Shown here: piece by piece, positions 1 to 9,497 of the stretch | How the letters are laid out: the number at the start of each line of letters is the position of its first letter | How positions within the stretch are numbered: position 1 is the first letter of the stretch | From: Karalla daura | Taxonomy: Eukaryota; Chordata; Actinopteri; Chaetodontiformes; Leiognathidae | Length of the DNA stretch: 64,000 bases | Direction of reading: 5' to 3' | NCBI GenBank assembly: GCA_029224185.1 | Contig: CM055188.1 | Location: 20,434,497-20,498,496 of the forward strand | Made by a program: the position numbers and the translations under genes | The notes under the pieces: model-generated | The model's input: only the letters and a program-made list of their open reading frames with translations | Databases searched by the model: none | What the model was told of the DNA's origin: nothing

Positions 1-39
1 AGCGACCCCACACTGACAGTTGGTCTTCCCTCTAGCGGA

Positions 40-490
40 AGTGAAAATACCAAACCCACAAGTTTTTGAGAGGGTCTGGATAACAAACAATAAAAGGTAT
101 CAACATGCTGTTAGGTGCAGCTGGAGAGGACAAGATTCCCTGCATTTTGAAGCTTAAATGAAGTTTCTGAGTCAACCTATGGCTTTACAGCGAATGTTTG
201 TTTGAGGGCGACTTTTTGAATCTGCTCATTTTTCTCATTCATTTCTTATGGGGATTTTTAGAGCAGAAATGAAAATATGAAATCCACATTGTTCTGAGAG
301 GGTGTGGATGAAAAACGATACAATTTATGAAGATGCTGAGTGGGACAGATAGAGGTGACAAGTTTTACTGCGTTTTGAAGTTTGAATGAAGTTTCTACAT
401 CAATGCATGGTTTCGCAGCGGATGGTCGTTTGAGGCCAATTTTTGGAATTTGCTTGTTTTTTCTATACATTTCTTATGGGATTTTTTTTG
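40..490. repeat. diverged tandem duplication, period 228 bp
   Basis: Two adjacent copies (about 40-262 and 268-490) align with a constant offset of 228 bases. GTGAAAATAC at 42 matches ATGAAAATAT at 270, GAGAGGGTCTGGA at 68 matches GAGAGGGTGTGGA at 296, and ATTTCTTATGGG at 241 matches the same string at 469. Similarity stops after about 485. The left copy may extend beyond the window start. I do not recognise the unit; it could be a satellite fragment or part of a mobile element. Confidence 0.85.
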
Positions 491-563
491 CCTTTCTGGG
501 AATACAGTTGTGAATCTTGGTCCAATCCAGAATGTAAATACGCTTCCAGGAGATTCTGTTTCG

Positions 564-594
564 GTGGGGCCAAAAACTGGAATTTTGGCCCCAC
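564..594. repeat. perfect 12-bp-arm hairpin
   Basis: GTGGGGCCAAAA (564-575) is followed after seven bases by its exact reverse complement TTTTGGCCCCAC (583-594). It lies just after the 228 bp tandem copies. Confidence 0.85.
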
Positions 595-1712
595 TTCTGA
601 GGCATCTCGAACCTTGTGGAAATAAGTTTTAAATGACTCTGCAATGCTGCATCTCCACTTAGTTGTCCACTTTTAATATGTTGAAAACTGATGCCTACAA
701 TAATCTTGTACTAACTAAAAACTAAAACAAATTTAAACTTGATGGTAGGATAAAATCTGATCAAATCTTAGACGACAGATCGAAGACAGTAGTCAAATGA
801 AATGCACAGCCTGACAAATGAAACACATTTCTTTACTTTAGTTTAAAACTTCAGCACGAAACGCACAAATACTGGGAAACTTATTTGTTGTTGCGACATC
901 AATATTGTAGACTGTTGTTTGCACAAAGGTGAAGAGCTGTCCCAGATGCTCATCGTATGACCTGTTTGACCACATAGTGGGATTTAAACAGTTCATCAAA
1001 TGCACCCAATGAGCTAAGTGGCTTGGCATGGGATGAGCGCTACAACAATGTAGAGAGTGTCAGTCCTGTTCCTGGCTTGACCAGCAGCCAGGATGTGTGG
1101 TTTTTTACCATCTCTTCCACGAAGGTGTTCATCCAAGCTGCAGCATGACTGAAAACAGAAAGATAACATCAACACCTTACACTGTCAGGTAATCAACTGC
1201 TCACTTGGATCTATACACCAGAAAAGTTGTTTAACAAGCCATGACCAAGTGTGTGTGTGTGTGTCAGACAGACATTCAGTCTGCTTTTGAGGAATGAACT
1301 TTGCATTTTGAGCTAGTGATGTGCTTTTGCGGGTTATCCACTGGGTTTTGGAGTTTGTACTGATTGTTTTGAGAAATACACTTACTGTTGTTCAAATGCT
1401 AATTGTGATGAGAGAAATGCACCAAAGCGACTGACAAAAACCTAAATCATTATATCTATCCACTGTATTACATTTCTGTTCTTTAAGGTGCAACAGTTTC
1501 TCACTGTTCTGATTTTCAGATCTATGATCTTCCATCCCTGATCATCATACACTTCAATTCTCATAATAACTCAAGTTATTATTATATTTTATTGTACAAT
1601 TGCAATAAAAGCTTCCTATTATATTCTTGTGCCCTGCAATGTTTTGTCATTTCACAGATGCGTATGTCTGCTCCTTTTCCCCATGTTCACGTCATCAGAA
1701 GGGCCTACATTT

Positions 1713-1798
1713 CCCATTTAGGTGTCAACTTCCTTAGTAATTTATTATTATTGTGAAATATAATAAATTACTAAGTATAAATGCAAGTCCAAATGGGT
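1713..1798. mobile_element. MITE-like inverted repeat
   Basis: CTTAGTAATTTATTAT (1733-1748) and its exact complement (1760-1775) form 16-bp inner arms around an 11-base loop. Weaker outer arms, CCCATTTAGG and CCAAATGGG, extend the symmetry to about 85 bases. The shape fits a small foldback element; no family is assigned. Confidence 0.55.
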
Positions 1799-2614
1799 AT
1801 AAATCAATTAACGTTGCTTTGAAATTGTTACTTTTAGAGATCGTCATTCCTTGCAGCAACCAACACAACTAATTATTATAACCATGTTTTTATTTTCAAA
1901 AATTATCAACAATAAATACCCAAATACTTGAAGTCAAATGCTTAACAATACTTTTGTTATAATGTGTGTCAAATCTCCACAATTAATGTGTGCATTAAGG
2001 TTCGGTAAACTCGAGGGTAAAGCAAAGTTAAAGCTATAAAATTAAGAGCGAAAGTGCTCTTCCCAGCTGACTCCCTTGATTCATGCTGCAATGTTCATTG
2101 TTAATAAAACAAAACTGTGAGGAGTTTGTAGCTCTTTGATTGATTTGATTTCAGCATGAAATCTCAGACTGTTATAACGTCCATCCACCCAGAAACCAAA
2201 TAATTAATCTGCTTACCACAGTGTGCGTTTTTCATAAATTATTTTTAGATTTAGTGCTTTTTAGTTTTGCCTTCATAGTTGTATTAAATCATCGAAGCAA
2301 AGCAAATCCACTCACCATGAGGTTCCCATACCCAGGAGCCAGATTCTCAGCTTAACTCTGTGATTTTCTTTAAGGAGAACAACACAATGGCTATCATTTC
2401 AAAGTCAAACAGTGTTTTCAAAAACAATTTCTTGTTGCTTGATAACAGGGATCTACTGTACATTAAAATAACCTTTAACTGAGTTGGCACACTTGGAGTT
2501 GTTGAAGCACAGAGAGGCAACTCTTCCTGTCAGTGACACAGAAGTATCAACTACAGAGATTACTTCCTTGCTATTGTTTTTATTTCTGTTTGGATGTAGC
2601 TTCAGTTTTCCTTT

Positions 2615-2668
2615 TCTTATGGAAGGTGCTTTGGATAAAAGTATTGGCTACAAGTATAAAATAACTAA
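2615..2668 (+). repeat. fragment of dispersed fish repeat (GCTTTGGATAAAAG tail)
   Basis: GGTGCTTTGGATAAAAGTAT followed by a TGGCTAC...ACTAAATG stretch resembles the widespread fish repeat tail CGCTTTGGATAAAAGCGTCTGCTAAATGA. A second, shorter copy lies near 61569-61610. The element class is not certain. Confidence 0.5.
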
Positions 2669-4138
2669 ATGCTCTTGAGACTGCACCAGGTAAATGACAA
2701 ACGCACATTGTTTTTGTCCTATGTGATCATAATAAAGACTGCCCTCATACCTGCTGTCGGCACTTTAAAGATAACCTTGCCCCCCTCCTCATGGTTGTGG
2801 CCCTTGGACAGATGAGTGCCACAAGTCCAGTCTGGACATCCTGCTTTTAATGTATTCCTGTAGAATATAAAGCGATGTGTGAGCTGTCCAGCAGGACAGA
2901 AGATATGCGATGATGCATGGATAATTGTAGCATCATTACCTCTTAGCTGGAGAGCTGTTAAGAGTCACCTGTCCCTTGCACTGATCACGAGCTGCAGATC
3001 ACTGTCTTCTGTGGATTGTTTATGTCCTGTAAAATTTAGAAGTGAATTTTGCATAAGGGATGATGCTCAAATACTACCGATGTAAGCATTGCAGGCTCTC
3101 ATAGAGTGGACTCATTGGCTGGGCTGTTTTCCCAGGGACTCCTTTCACAAGGGGGTAATTGCTCTCACTGCTAGTAGAGAAAATCAAGACATGTCCATGC
3201 ACTCTATTGTTAACATATGCGGGGCAGTAGATTCATTGGTGCTTACTAAAGCGGGATATGGTTCTGTGCTGTCTCTGGAAGATAAAAAAACATGATGTAG
3301 AGATGGTTGTATGCACTATATGCGATGGAGCAAATAAATGTAAATTTTAATGACAGATCTCAGGTGCTTTACGGCCCGGGTTAGTGCATGAACGGCTCCC
3401 ACAAATTGGATGGCCTTCCTGAAATAAATGGAAACTTTGTGCATGGAGATGTCACTTGCTGCATGAAGCTCCAGTTGGAGGCTTATTCAATGGGTCTTCG
3501 CCTCTGAACTTGGTTTGCATGATGCAGAGCAACACACGCTGCTCGCTTCTCGACCTCTCACAAACTCTGTGCATTGAACTTGGTTAATGACAAAGGACCT
3601 CTGAATTTCCCTGCGACTAAGTGTGCTTGATAAAGGTCAGTACCACCACCAGCTAACGCTTTATCGCTCAGAGCTATATTTTGGCCAAGTGTATTGTGAA
3701 TGAATGAATGAATGCTTTGCAGGATAGACAGAATAATCACAGAAATAGATTCTGGGAAGGCCAGCTGTTTCTGCTGTACTCCTCGCTGGCACTGACACTC
3801 ATCACACACAGACACTTGAGCATCTCAGACCTTTCCAAGCACTGGATCAGATGGGAGGGTCCATCTGCAGCATAAATACTTCACCAAATGAGACAATGAT
3901 GATATCCTGGAACTAATGGACAGCCTTATTTTTCTGTGACAGCCATGAAACTTCTGTGAAAAAGAAAACATTTTATTTTTTGGCAGAAAAACAAGCTTTC
4001 AAGGCTCTACACGTCATCCAGCATCCACTCATTTAGTTTTCCTCTCGCTTAAGTACATTATTTTCATTTTCATGCAGCATGTCATTTTGCAGAACTCTGT
4101 CCTTGTGTTTTGAGTACCAGGCCCAGAAATACAGACAT

Positions 4139-4196
4139 TCTCTCTCTCTCTTTGTCTCTCTCTCTCTCTCTCTCTCTTTGTGCCTCTCTCTTTCCC
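4139..4196. repeat. (CT)n microsatellite
   Basis: Interrupted TC/CT run with TTTG interruptions. It creates leucine/serine-rich and arginine/glutamate-rich phantom frames on the two strands. Confidence 0.95.
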
Positions 4197-4448
4197 TGGA
4201 GATATATGAATGGCAAAATCCTTATCAATCTAACTTTACACATCATGTAACAATTAAATCTATCAATTAAATCTATGTGTTTTGCTGTTATGTTATGCAA
4301 CATCAATGTCAGACATATTTTACAACATCGTGAAACAATCTGCTTAAACCCCTCAGTTTTCAACATCACACCTAATGTGTGCATCACAACATAACGCCCT
4401 GACACATCTTAAACAACAGATCGAATCAGATGTTGCCAAAGACAAGGA

Positions 4449-4509
4449 GGGAGGCAGTGGAAGTTCGCAGGCTCCTTCTACTTTGCTGTCACAGTAATCA
4501 CCACTATCG
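4449..4509 (+). CDS. kcnk15: TASK-type K2P channel, 5' exon fragment (pore helix 1)
   Basis: This short coding piece translates to GRQWKFAGSFYFAVTVITTI and ends one base into the following glycine codon. It is the pore-1 helix and start of the first selectivity filter of a TASK two-pore potassium channel. The GRQWKF start resembles TASK-5 (KCNK15) more than TASK-1 or TASK-3, from memory of those proteins. The splice donor is GTAAGT at 4510-4515. Splicing to 6360 restores TTIGYGH exactly, at the phase-1 intron position conserved in this family. The left boundary is uncertain. The frame stays open back to 4413, just after an in-frame TAA at 4410-4412, with no ATG and no obvious homology before 4449. 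Possible acceptor AGs are at 4418-4419, 4428-4429 and 4456-4457, none with a good pyrimidine tract. In mammals this sequence is the end of a single first exon that also encodes the N-terminus, first membrane helix and cap; those parts are not visible upstream here. Confidence 0.85.
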
Positions 4510-4887
4510 GTAAGTTAAAAAAACGAACAAACAAACAAACAAAATCTGCGTTTGTAACGGCAGCGCTTCTGGTGTGTTGCGTGCGTGCGCGCTTCTCCGG
4601 GAAAGTGCGCATCTGTACCGGCTTGTGTGGCATTTGATGAGCTTTGTTTGTTTACTTATGTTTAATAAAAAGTTCGGTGCGAGCGAGCGCTAAAAGAAGA
4701 CTTCGACTGAAGCTAAATGTAATTGAACTGAAATGAGCTGAATTGCGCACCGGGAGTGAGCAGATGATGTGAAACAGGTCTTTGTTAGAGGCATATATTA
4801 AAAAGAAAAAAAAATCACAAATCACAATAAATCAGAATCTGCCAATGGGTGAAATCCCTGCATGTACCGTGGGTTATGTGCTACAGG

Positions 4888-5060
4888 CAGGGGCGGACTG
4901 GGGCAACAAAGTGGCCCGGGAATATTTAGGAACAGACCGGGCAATTTAGCGGCCACGTGGGTGGGGGTGGAGGGGGGAGTGGGGGTGCCCTCCCTCTGGT
5001 TCTGAGATGCCGGGCTATCGGGAAAATTCAAGGTACTCCCTTATGGCCAGTCTCCCACAG
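4888..5060 (+). mobile_element. hAT-type miniature element in the channel intron
   Basis: The left end CAGGGGCGGACTGG (4888-4901) matches the terminus of a widespread vertebrate non-autonomous hAT-like repeat. The right end CCAGTCTCCCACAG (5047-5060) is its decayed reverse complement, giving a copy of about 173 bases. The flanks GCTACAGG and CACCGTTA do not match as an 8 bp target duplication, which suggests an old copy. A G-rich core (4959-4985) has at least four G-tracts. Confidence 0.65.
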
Positions 5061-5577
5061 CACCGTTAAGGTAAAGGATTCTGTAATAAAATCATATGTA
5101 TGTTTTATAGAAACTATAAAAGTAAATGAGATTAACTACAGGGCGTACATGATAATTACATCTTCATGAGGCAATATTGAGTCCAGTAGAGGGAAGTATT
5201 GAAAACTGCATCCTGCAAATGAGAATTTAAGTTTACTGCTTATGGAACAGCTTTCCACCTCTTAACTTCATGTCAAAAGTCAGTTGCCATTAACAGTGCT
5301 GTTGCTGTCGTCACAGACTCAGTGGTTCCCACACACTCATGTTCAAGATGAGTGTGTGTTCAACAGCCACAGTCAGTGTGTCACATTATCTCATGCAATA
5401 TCTCACACTTCTCTGCTTCCACTCCAGCTTTGTATATTAATGTTATCGCCTGCAAAAAGATAAACAATTATGCATCTTTCCAACCTTTTCACTTTCAGAT
5501 CGGAGAAGCGTGGCAGTCTTTTTGCAATGTAACTTTGCAGTCTTCATGAGTCATGTCAAGGTGCTGAGGGAGGCCTT

Positions 5578-5645
5578 GGATGTATTATGTATTATGTATT
5601 ATTGTACATACAATAATAATAATTATATAATATAATAATATTTAT
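5578..5645. repeat. AT-rich simple repeat
   Basis: TATTATG and ATAATA reiterations inside the channel intron. Confidence 0.7.
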
Positions 5646-6359
5646 CCTAATTTGACTGAAAATGTGAAGTGAACATCTTGTGATTGGAGAACTGAGAGGT
5701 ACATTATTGTTTACAATGTGTTTCTGCAGAGTTTTACACCACCTGTTGCTCAGGTGGGATATTTACTGAAATCTTCTCATCTAGTTTTTACAAAGAGCAA
5801 AAACAAAACAGTTTTACAGAACATTTCATGTGTATTTACAAATTAGATGCTGCCGCTGTCCAGATTTGTTGGTGTCATTCAGGGGGCAGACTTTTTTCCA
5901 TGTGAGTTAGTGGAATCTGATAATAAAAAGAATTGGTTTTTTGTGAGTTCACATACAAGTTCACATACCGAAAACTCAGGTGTTTTCATTGTTTGCCTGA
6001 TCAAAACACTGAGTCTGCACTTGACATCTCTCTGACCGTAGTTTCCATGGAGCTTCATGGTCTCCCTGCAGTCCAACAAAAGTGCACAACGTGATGTGGC
6101 CAAATAATAAATCTTTAACAATGGTTCTGCGAGAGCTGGTGGAAGGGCCAAGACAGAACATGGTTACATCAATCTAACTAATGTGTCCTCTACTTGTGTG
6201 CAGGTTACTCAGTCACACCAAATGAAATCACGTGCATGTCAACACAAACCAATGAAAGCTTGCAACCTGCAGCACATCGCTAATATAAATGACTGTGACT
6301 CTTTCCAGATACTCAGTAACACATTAAATTACCTGGAATGTCCTTTTGTCACTTTGTAG

Positions 6360-7279
6360 GTTATGGGCATGTTGCACCCTGCACTGTCGGCGGGAAGATC
6401 TTCTGTATGTTATATGCTTTGCTGGGTATTCCCCTCACACTGGTCATGTTCCAGAGCCTGGGCGAGAGGATCAACACTTTTGTCCTCTTCCTCCTGTGGC
6501 AAGTCAAGCGTGGCCTAGGCTTTCGGGAGACAGAGGTATCGATGGGGAACATGTTTCTGGTGGGTATGCTGGCCTGTATGGGCACTCTTTGTGTCGGAGC
6601 TGCAGCTTTCTCCCACTTTGAAGGCTGGAATCTATTGAATTCCTACTACTTTTGCTTCATCACACTCACTACCATCGGATTTGGAGATTTCGTGGCCCTG
6701 CAGGAGGAGGACGTTTTTCAAAGCAGATTCCTCTATGTGGTGTTTAGCATCCTGTACATTTTAGTCGGACTTTCGGTTACTGGCGCGTTTCTCAACCTTG
6801 TGGTCCTGAATTTTTTCACTATTAATGTTGATGAGTCTCAAGTAGGGTCTGAGCCAAGGGAGCAAGTAATGCGGCCAAAGGGCAATGAGGGAGACAGGGA
6901 GATGTCAGAGGCTGAGGTAGAAACTGCTGATGTTGAATATAATTACCACAATCAGAGCCCTCCCATGGAGTTGGCAATCGGCGATATGCAACCCACTCCC
7001 TCTCCTTTGGAGGAGAGCAGCGTTTCATCTGAGCGCCTTGAGCCCAGCAGACTGGCAGACTTACTCTCCCGTCTGAGCTGCGGCGTGGGCAGTCGCAACA
7101 GCTCCTCTCCACCTCGCTGTGATAACACGGGCAGCCACAGCAACCCCGTCTTGTACAACTCTGTCTCTTACATGGTAGACCAGGGCTCACCTAACTCCTG
7201 CACCACATCCTTTCTGGCCTCCCGTTGCGGTGCAGCTCTGTTTCTGAACAATTCTCACGCTAGGAGAAAGTCATGGTAA
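6360..7279 (+). CDS. kcnk15: TASK-subfamily two-pore-domain K+ channel, terminal exon (KCNK15/TASK-5-like)
   Basis: This exon encodes 305 residues plus a shared glycine and ends at TAA 7277-7279. K2P channels form dimers in the plasma membrane and carry background potassium leak that sets resting potential. Counting the first Tyr as 1, one sees GYGH of filter 1 with the His that acts as pH sensor in TASK-1 and TASK-3 (residue 3), M2 with GIPLTLVMFQSLGERINT (22-39), M3 (about 64-83), pore helix 2 with TTIGFGD (103-109), M4 (about 124-149) and a cytoplasmic tail of about 150 residues. Alignment to TASK-1 is gap-free through M4, so residue n matches TASK-1 residue 95+n. SHFEGW (84-89) and GFGDFVALQ (106-114) are TASK-5-like; other positions resemble TASK-3 or TASK-1, so the paralogue call is less sure than the family. 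The gate motif VLRFMT is VLNFFT. The tail has serine/proline-rich stretches, an NSVSYMV segment like TASK-3 NSISY/HSISYK regions, and ends RRKSW. The frame is intact, which argues for a working gene, although human TASK-5 is reported silent when expressed alone. Confidence 0.95.
6668..6688 (+). other. kcnk15: second selectivity filter TTIGFGD
   Basis: The codons read T-T-I-G-F-G-D, the second pore-loop filter of K2P channels. Together with TTIGYGH split across the intron (4509/6360), both filters are intact. Loss of conduction from filter mutation is therefore not evident in the sequence. Confidence 0.95.
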
Positions 7280-7660
7280 CTACCTGAACCTCTGACCTTT
7301 GTCTAAGAGATTATCTTGCACTTTTTGTACACACATTTTGTGTGAACACAAAATAAGAAGAAAGAAAAGCCTCTCATTTCATGCTTATTGGAACTTGTTC
7401 CCAGATGAGAATGTTACAAAATCATCTATATTTTGTCATGTACTTTTCCACATGTTACTGCTAAAGACCAAATGTCCAGAACATTTGCATTTGAAGCATA
7501 AGTAAACATAAACATTTTCTGCTGTCATAGTTCATTGTACGCTGCAACTATACAATTATAACTATTAATACTTGTAAGATGTTAACGATAAGGAGATACA
7601 CAAACCACCTGATATAACCGATGTCAAAAAAATATCAAATAAATATTCTATCAAAGCATC
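7280..7660 (+). other. kcnk15: probable 3' UTR of the TASK channel gene
   Basis: AT-rich sequence follows the stop codon. The first canonical poly(A) signal I see is AATAAA at 7638-7643, about 360 bases downstream of the stop, so cleavage near 7655-7670 is plausible. The segment contains a 20-base inverted repeat at 7335-7354. Whether transcripts continue past this signal cannot be judged from sequence alone. Confidence 0.5.
7638..7643 (+). terminator. candidate poly(A) signal AATAAA
   Basis: This is the canonical hexamer about 360 bases after the channel stop codon, in an AT-rich context. It is the nearest exact hexamer I noticed; use in vivo is inferred. Confidence 0.4.
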
Positions 7661-7962
7661 TATACTGCTGTCACCTGTTATTTACAGCTACTCTGACACT
7701 CTGGTTGATTCCCTATGTAACAATGTACAGTACAATGAGCAGTGATGGTCTCATCCAGTCAAAACTGTGGGTCCTAGATCACATCCTCTATGATGAACAT
7801 GTCAACAAAGACTGGAGTATGAGCTGCAGAAGTAGCAACTAGCAAATTAGAAATGTCTCAAAATAACTGCTTAATTGTCTTTTTCCCTTTAGATGGGTGC
7901 TTGCCACATTGCTATTATCCAAATCGGATACTAACAACAAGATGAAAAATGTGCTTTTAATC

Positions 7963-8085
7963 ATCCATCCATTCTCTCACCCGCTTCACTCAATGCTGAC
8001 ACTGAAAGACTGGTTCCTCTCTGCAGTGCGCAGAAAGGCTGGGACCAGGATGTGAACCCGCAACCTTCTTACTGTGTCATTTTTT
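7963..8085 (+). repeat. internally deleted copy of the CATCCATCCAT-type teleost repeat
   Basis: The left part CCATCCATTCTCTCACCCGC resembles the usual start of this dispersed fish repeat. The right part, with CAGAAAGGCTGGGACC and TGTGAACCCGCAACCTTCTT, resembles its usual end. The normal middle of about 250-300 bases is missing. Compare the longer copy at 20618-21000. Confidence 0.6.
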
Positions 8086-9176
8086 TAAAGATAAAATCAT
8101 TGATTCATTTCTATAATTTGACTTGAGCTCAGGTGTGTGGCAGCAGTATTTGAAACATCACTCTGTTAATATTTCAGTAATGTGTAGCCGACGTGTTTTG
8201 CATGAAATTATATCCTTAACAGAAGATTTTGGCGCTAAAGATTTCTGGTGCAGAAGATTTCTGTTGTTCCCACTCGTACCACTAGAGGGAAGCATTGATC
8301 CATGTAAAAGTCACAAAGGGACACGAAGGATAGAAAAGTTTGCTGAAAATGATTAAATTTAATAAGAGACCTAAGAGTCTTATTTTCGAGGTTATGAAAC
8401 AAAAAGTGACGTGGACATACATTTCAACAGCCTGCAGCCCAGAAGACCGCACTGTGACTGCAAAGGTTTGATTCTCCTGTTTGCTATCAGCAACGTATAT
8501 GGAATTAGTGCGTGGCAGCCAGGATTTGTTTCCGTCTGATAGCACGAACTATGACACAGATTACGCCAGTGGGAATAGCTGATTGTGTGCACGGTAAGTG
8601 AGCACAGGCTTCTCAGTCAAGCGTACAGATGTGTGTCAGCTTCCAGCATTATCATCATTATCAACAAGAGATTTGTGAAACAGCAGAAAGGAGAGGTCTG
8701 TACAAGGAGCTTCATTTCTGTTAGGCATAAAGATCACTGCTTTGTGAGTGATGAAAGCTGGTAGGCCTCTCTCATTTGCATAATTACCCCATTAATATTG
8801 CAGTGGGTGCTTCACTTTATTCTGTTATGATGCCTCAGATGCCTCCTTCTATCTGCTCCAACTCTCTAAGCGGTAAAGTATTGAAGACTATCTGTGCAGA
8901 CCACTGATCAAATACCACAACACAGAAGAGACAAATGATAATGTAAAATGAATTGGAAATGCAGGATGAACAGCTCTACTCTGTCACAAAGACATTTGGC
9001 ATGTTGATTTTATTCTGTTATATCCTTTCATGCATGACCGTGACAAAGAACAATACCCACACTCAACTGTCTGCTGTCAGGCTTTTTGAGCGGCTCCGAC
9101 ATCGGCCATTTATTGAACAGTTTCCATTGAGTAAGATAATGGCTCACGTAATGGATGCTGTTACAGGCTCTGAGCT

Positions 9177-9497
9177 TCAGGTGGTGGTAGTGATCTTTTT
9201 GAGCACACATGGGTTTATCTCAGACCATGAATCCACTGTGTGTCGTCTGTGCATGAGGTCATGCACTGCCTCATTTGATCCACATCTGATCACATTTCTG
9301 AAAACGTATTTCCGTTGGAAGTGCATTAATTTTGGTATGGCGAGTTGTTTGTTGGTGATGAACCTTCCCACAGCTTCCTCAGTAACCCACTGGAAGTGGT
9401 TGAGTTCACCCTCTGGACACAAACCTGTTACCTTGTAATTAACAATGTCGCCACTCACAAAACCATAGTTTAGTGCGGAAAAACCTTTCAACAGCAT
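9177..9497 (-). other. unrecognised open reading frame, possible coding relic
   Basis: A 106-codon open frame on the minus strand begins ATG at 9497, with TGA immediately upstream. Its composition is fairly protein-like, including NYKVTGLCPEGELNHFQW and NKQLAIPKLMHFQRKYVF. The plus strand is also open over 8953-9438 (161 codons, ending HWKWLSSPSGHKPVTL). At most one strand is likely to be coding. I recognise no domain; an exon, a mobile-element relic or chance are all possible. Confidence 0.2.

Larger units (their letters stand above)
1..4412. other. 5' flank of the channel gene; no gene recognised
   Basis: Apart from the 228 bp duplication, the 564-594 hairpin, an inverted repeat at 1713-1798 and a CT-rich run at 4139-4196, this AT-rich stretch shows no recognisable coding sequence. 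I looked specifically for a TASK first exon (MKRQ/MRRPSV-type N-terminus, LLVGAAVFDALES helix) on the + strand and did not find one. Short open frames at 2879-3295 and 3558-3815 lack any recognisable family signature. Confidence 0.6.
4510..6359 (+). other. kcnk15: intron of the TASK channel gene
   Basis: This intron has a consensus GTAAGT donor and a TTTTGTCACTTTGTAG acceptor, and interrupts the glycine codon of the GYG filter (phase 1). It contains a hAT-type miniature element at 4888-5060 and an AT-rich TATTATG/ATAATA run at about 5578-5645. The rest is unique-looking AT-rich sequence; short open frames at 5847-6151 show no channel-like or other recognisable protein. Confidence 0.9.

Noticed and set aside
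4082..4405. 107-codon minus-strand frame before the pore exon
   Set aside because: Much of it is Arg/Glu translation of the CT microsatellite; the rest has no recognisable domain.
4430..4509. ATG at 4430 as the channel start codon
   Set aside because: It is out of frame with the pore helix; using it would not produce the channel sequence.
6822..7190. 122-codon minus-strand frame opposite the channel exon
   Set aside because: It is the antisense shadow of the well-supported channel coding sequence and resembles no family.
8041..8085. tRNA-like B-box (TGTGAACCCGCAACC) suggesting a tRNA or SINE head
   Set aside because: It fits better as the right end of the CATCCATCCAT-type repeat; no cloverleaf or A-box could be found.
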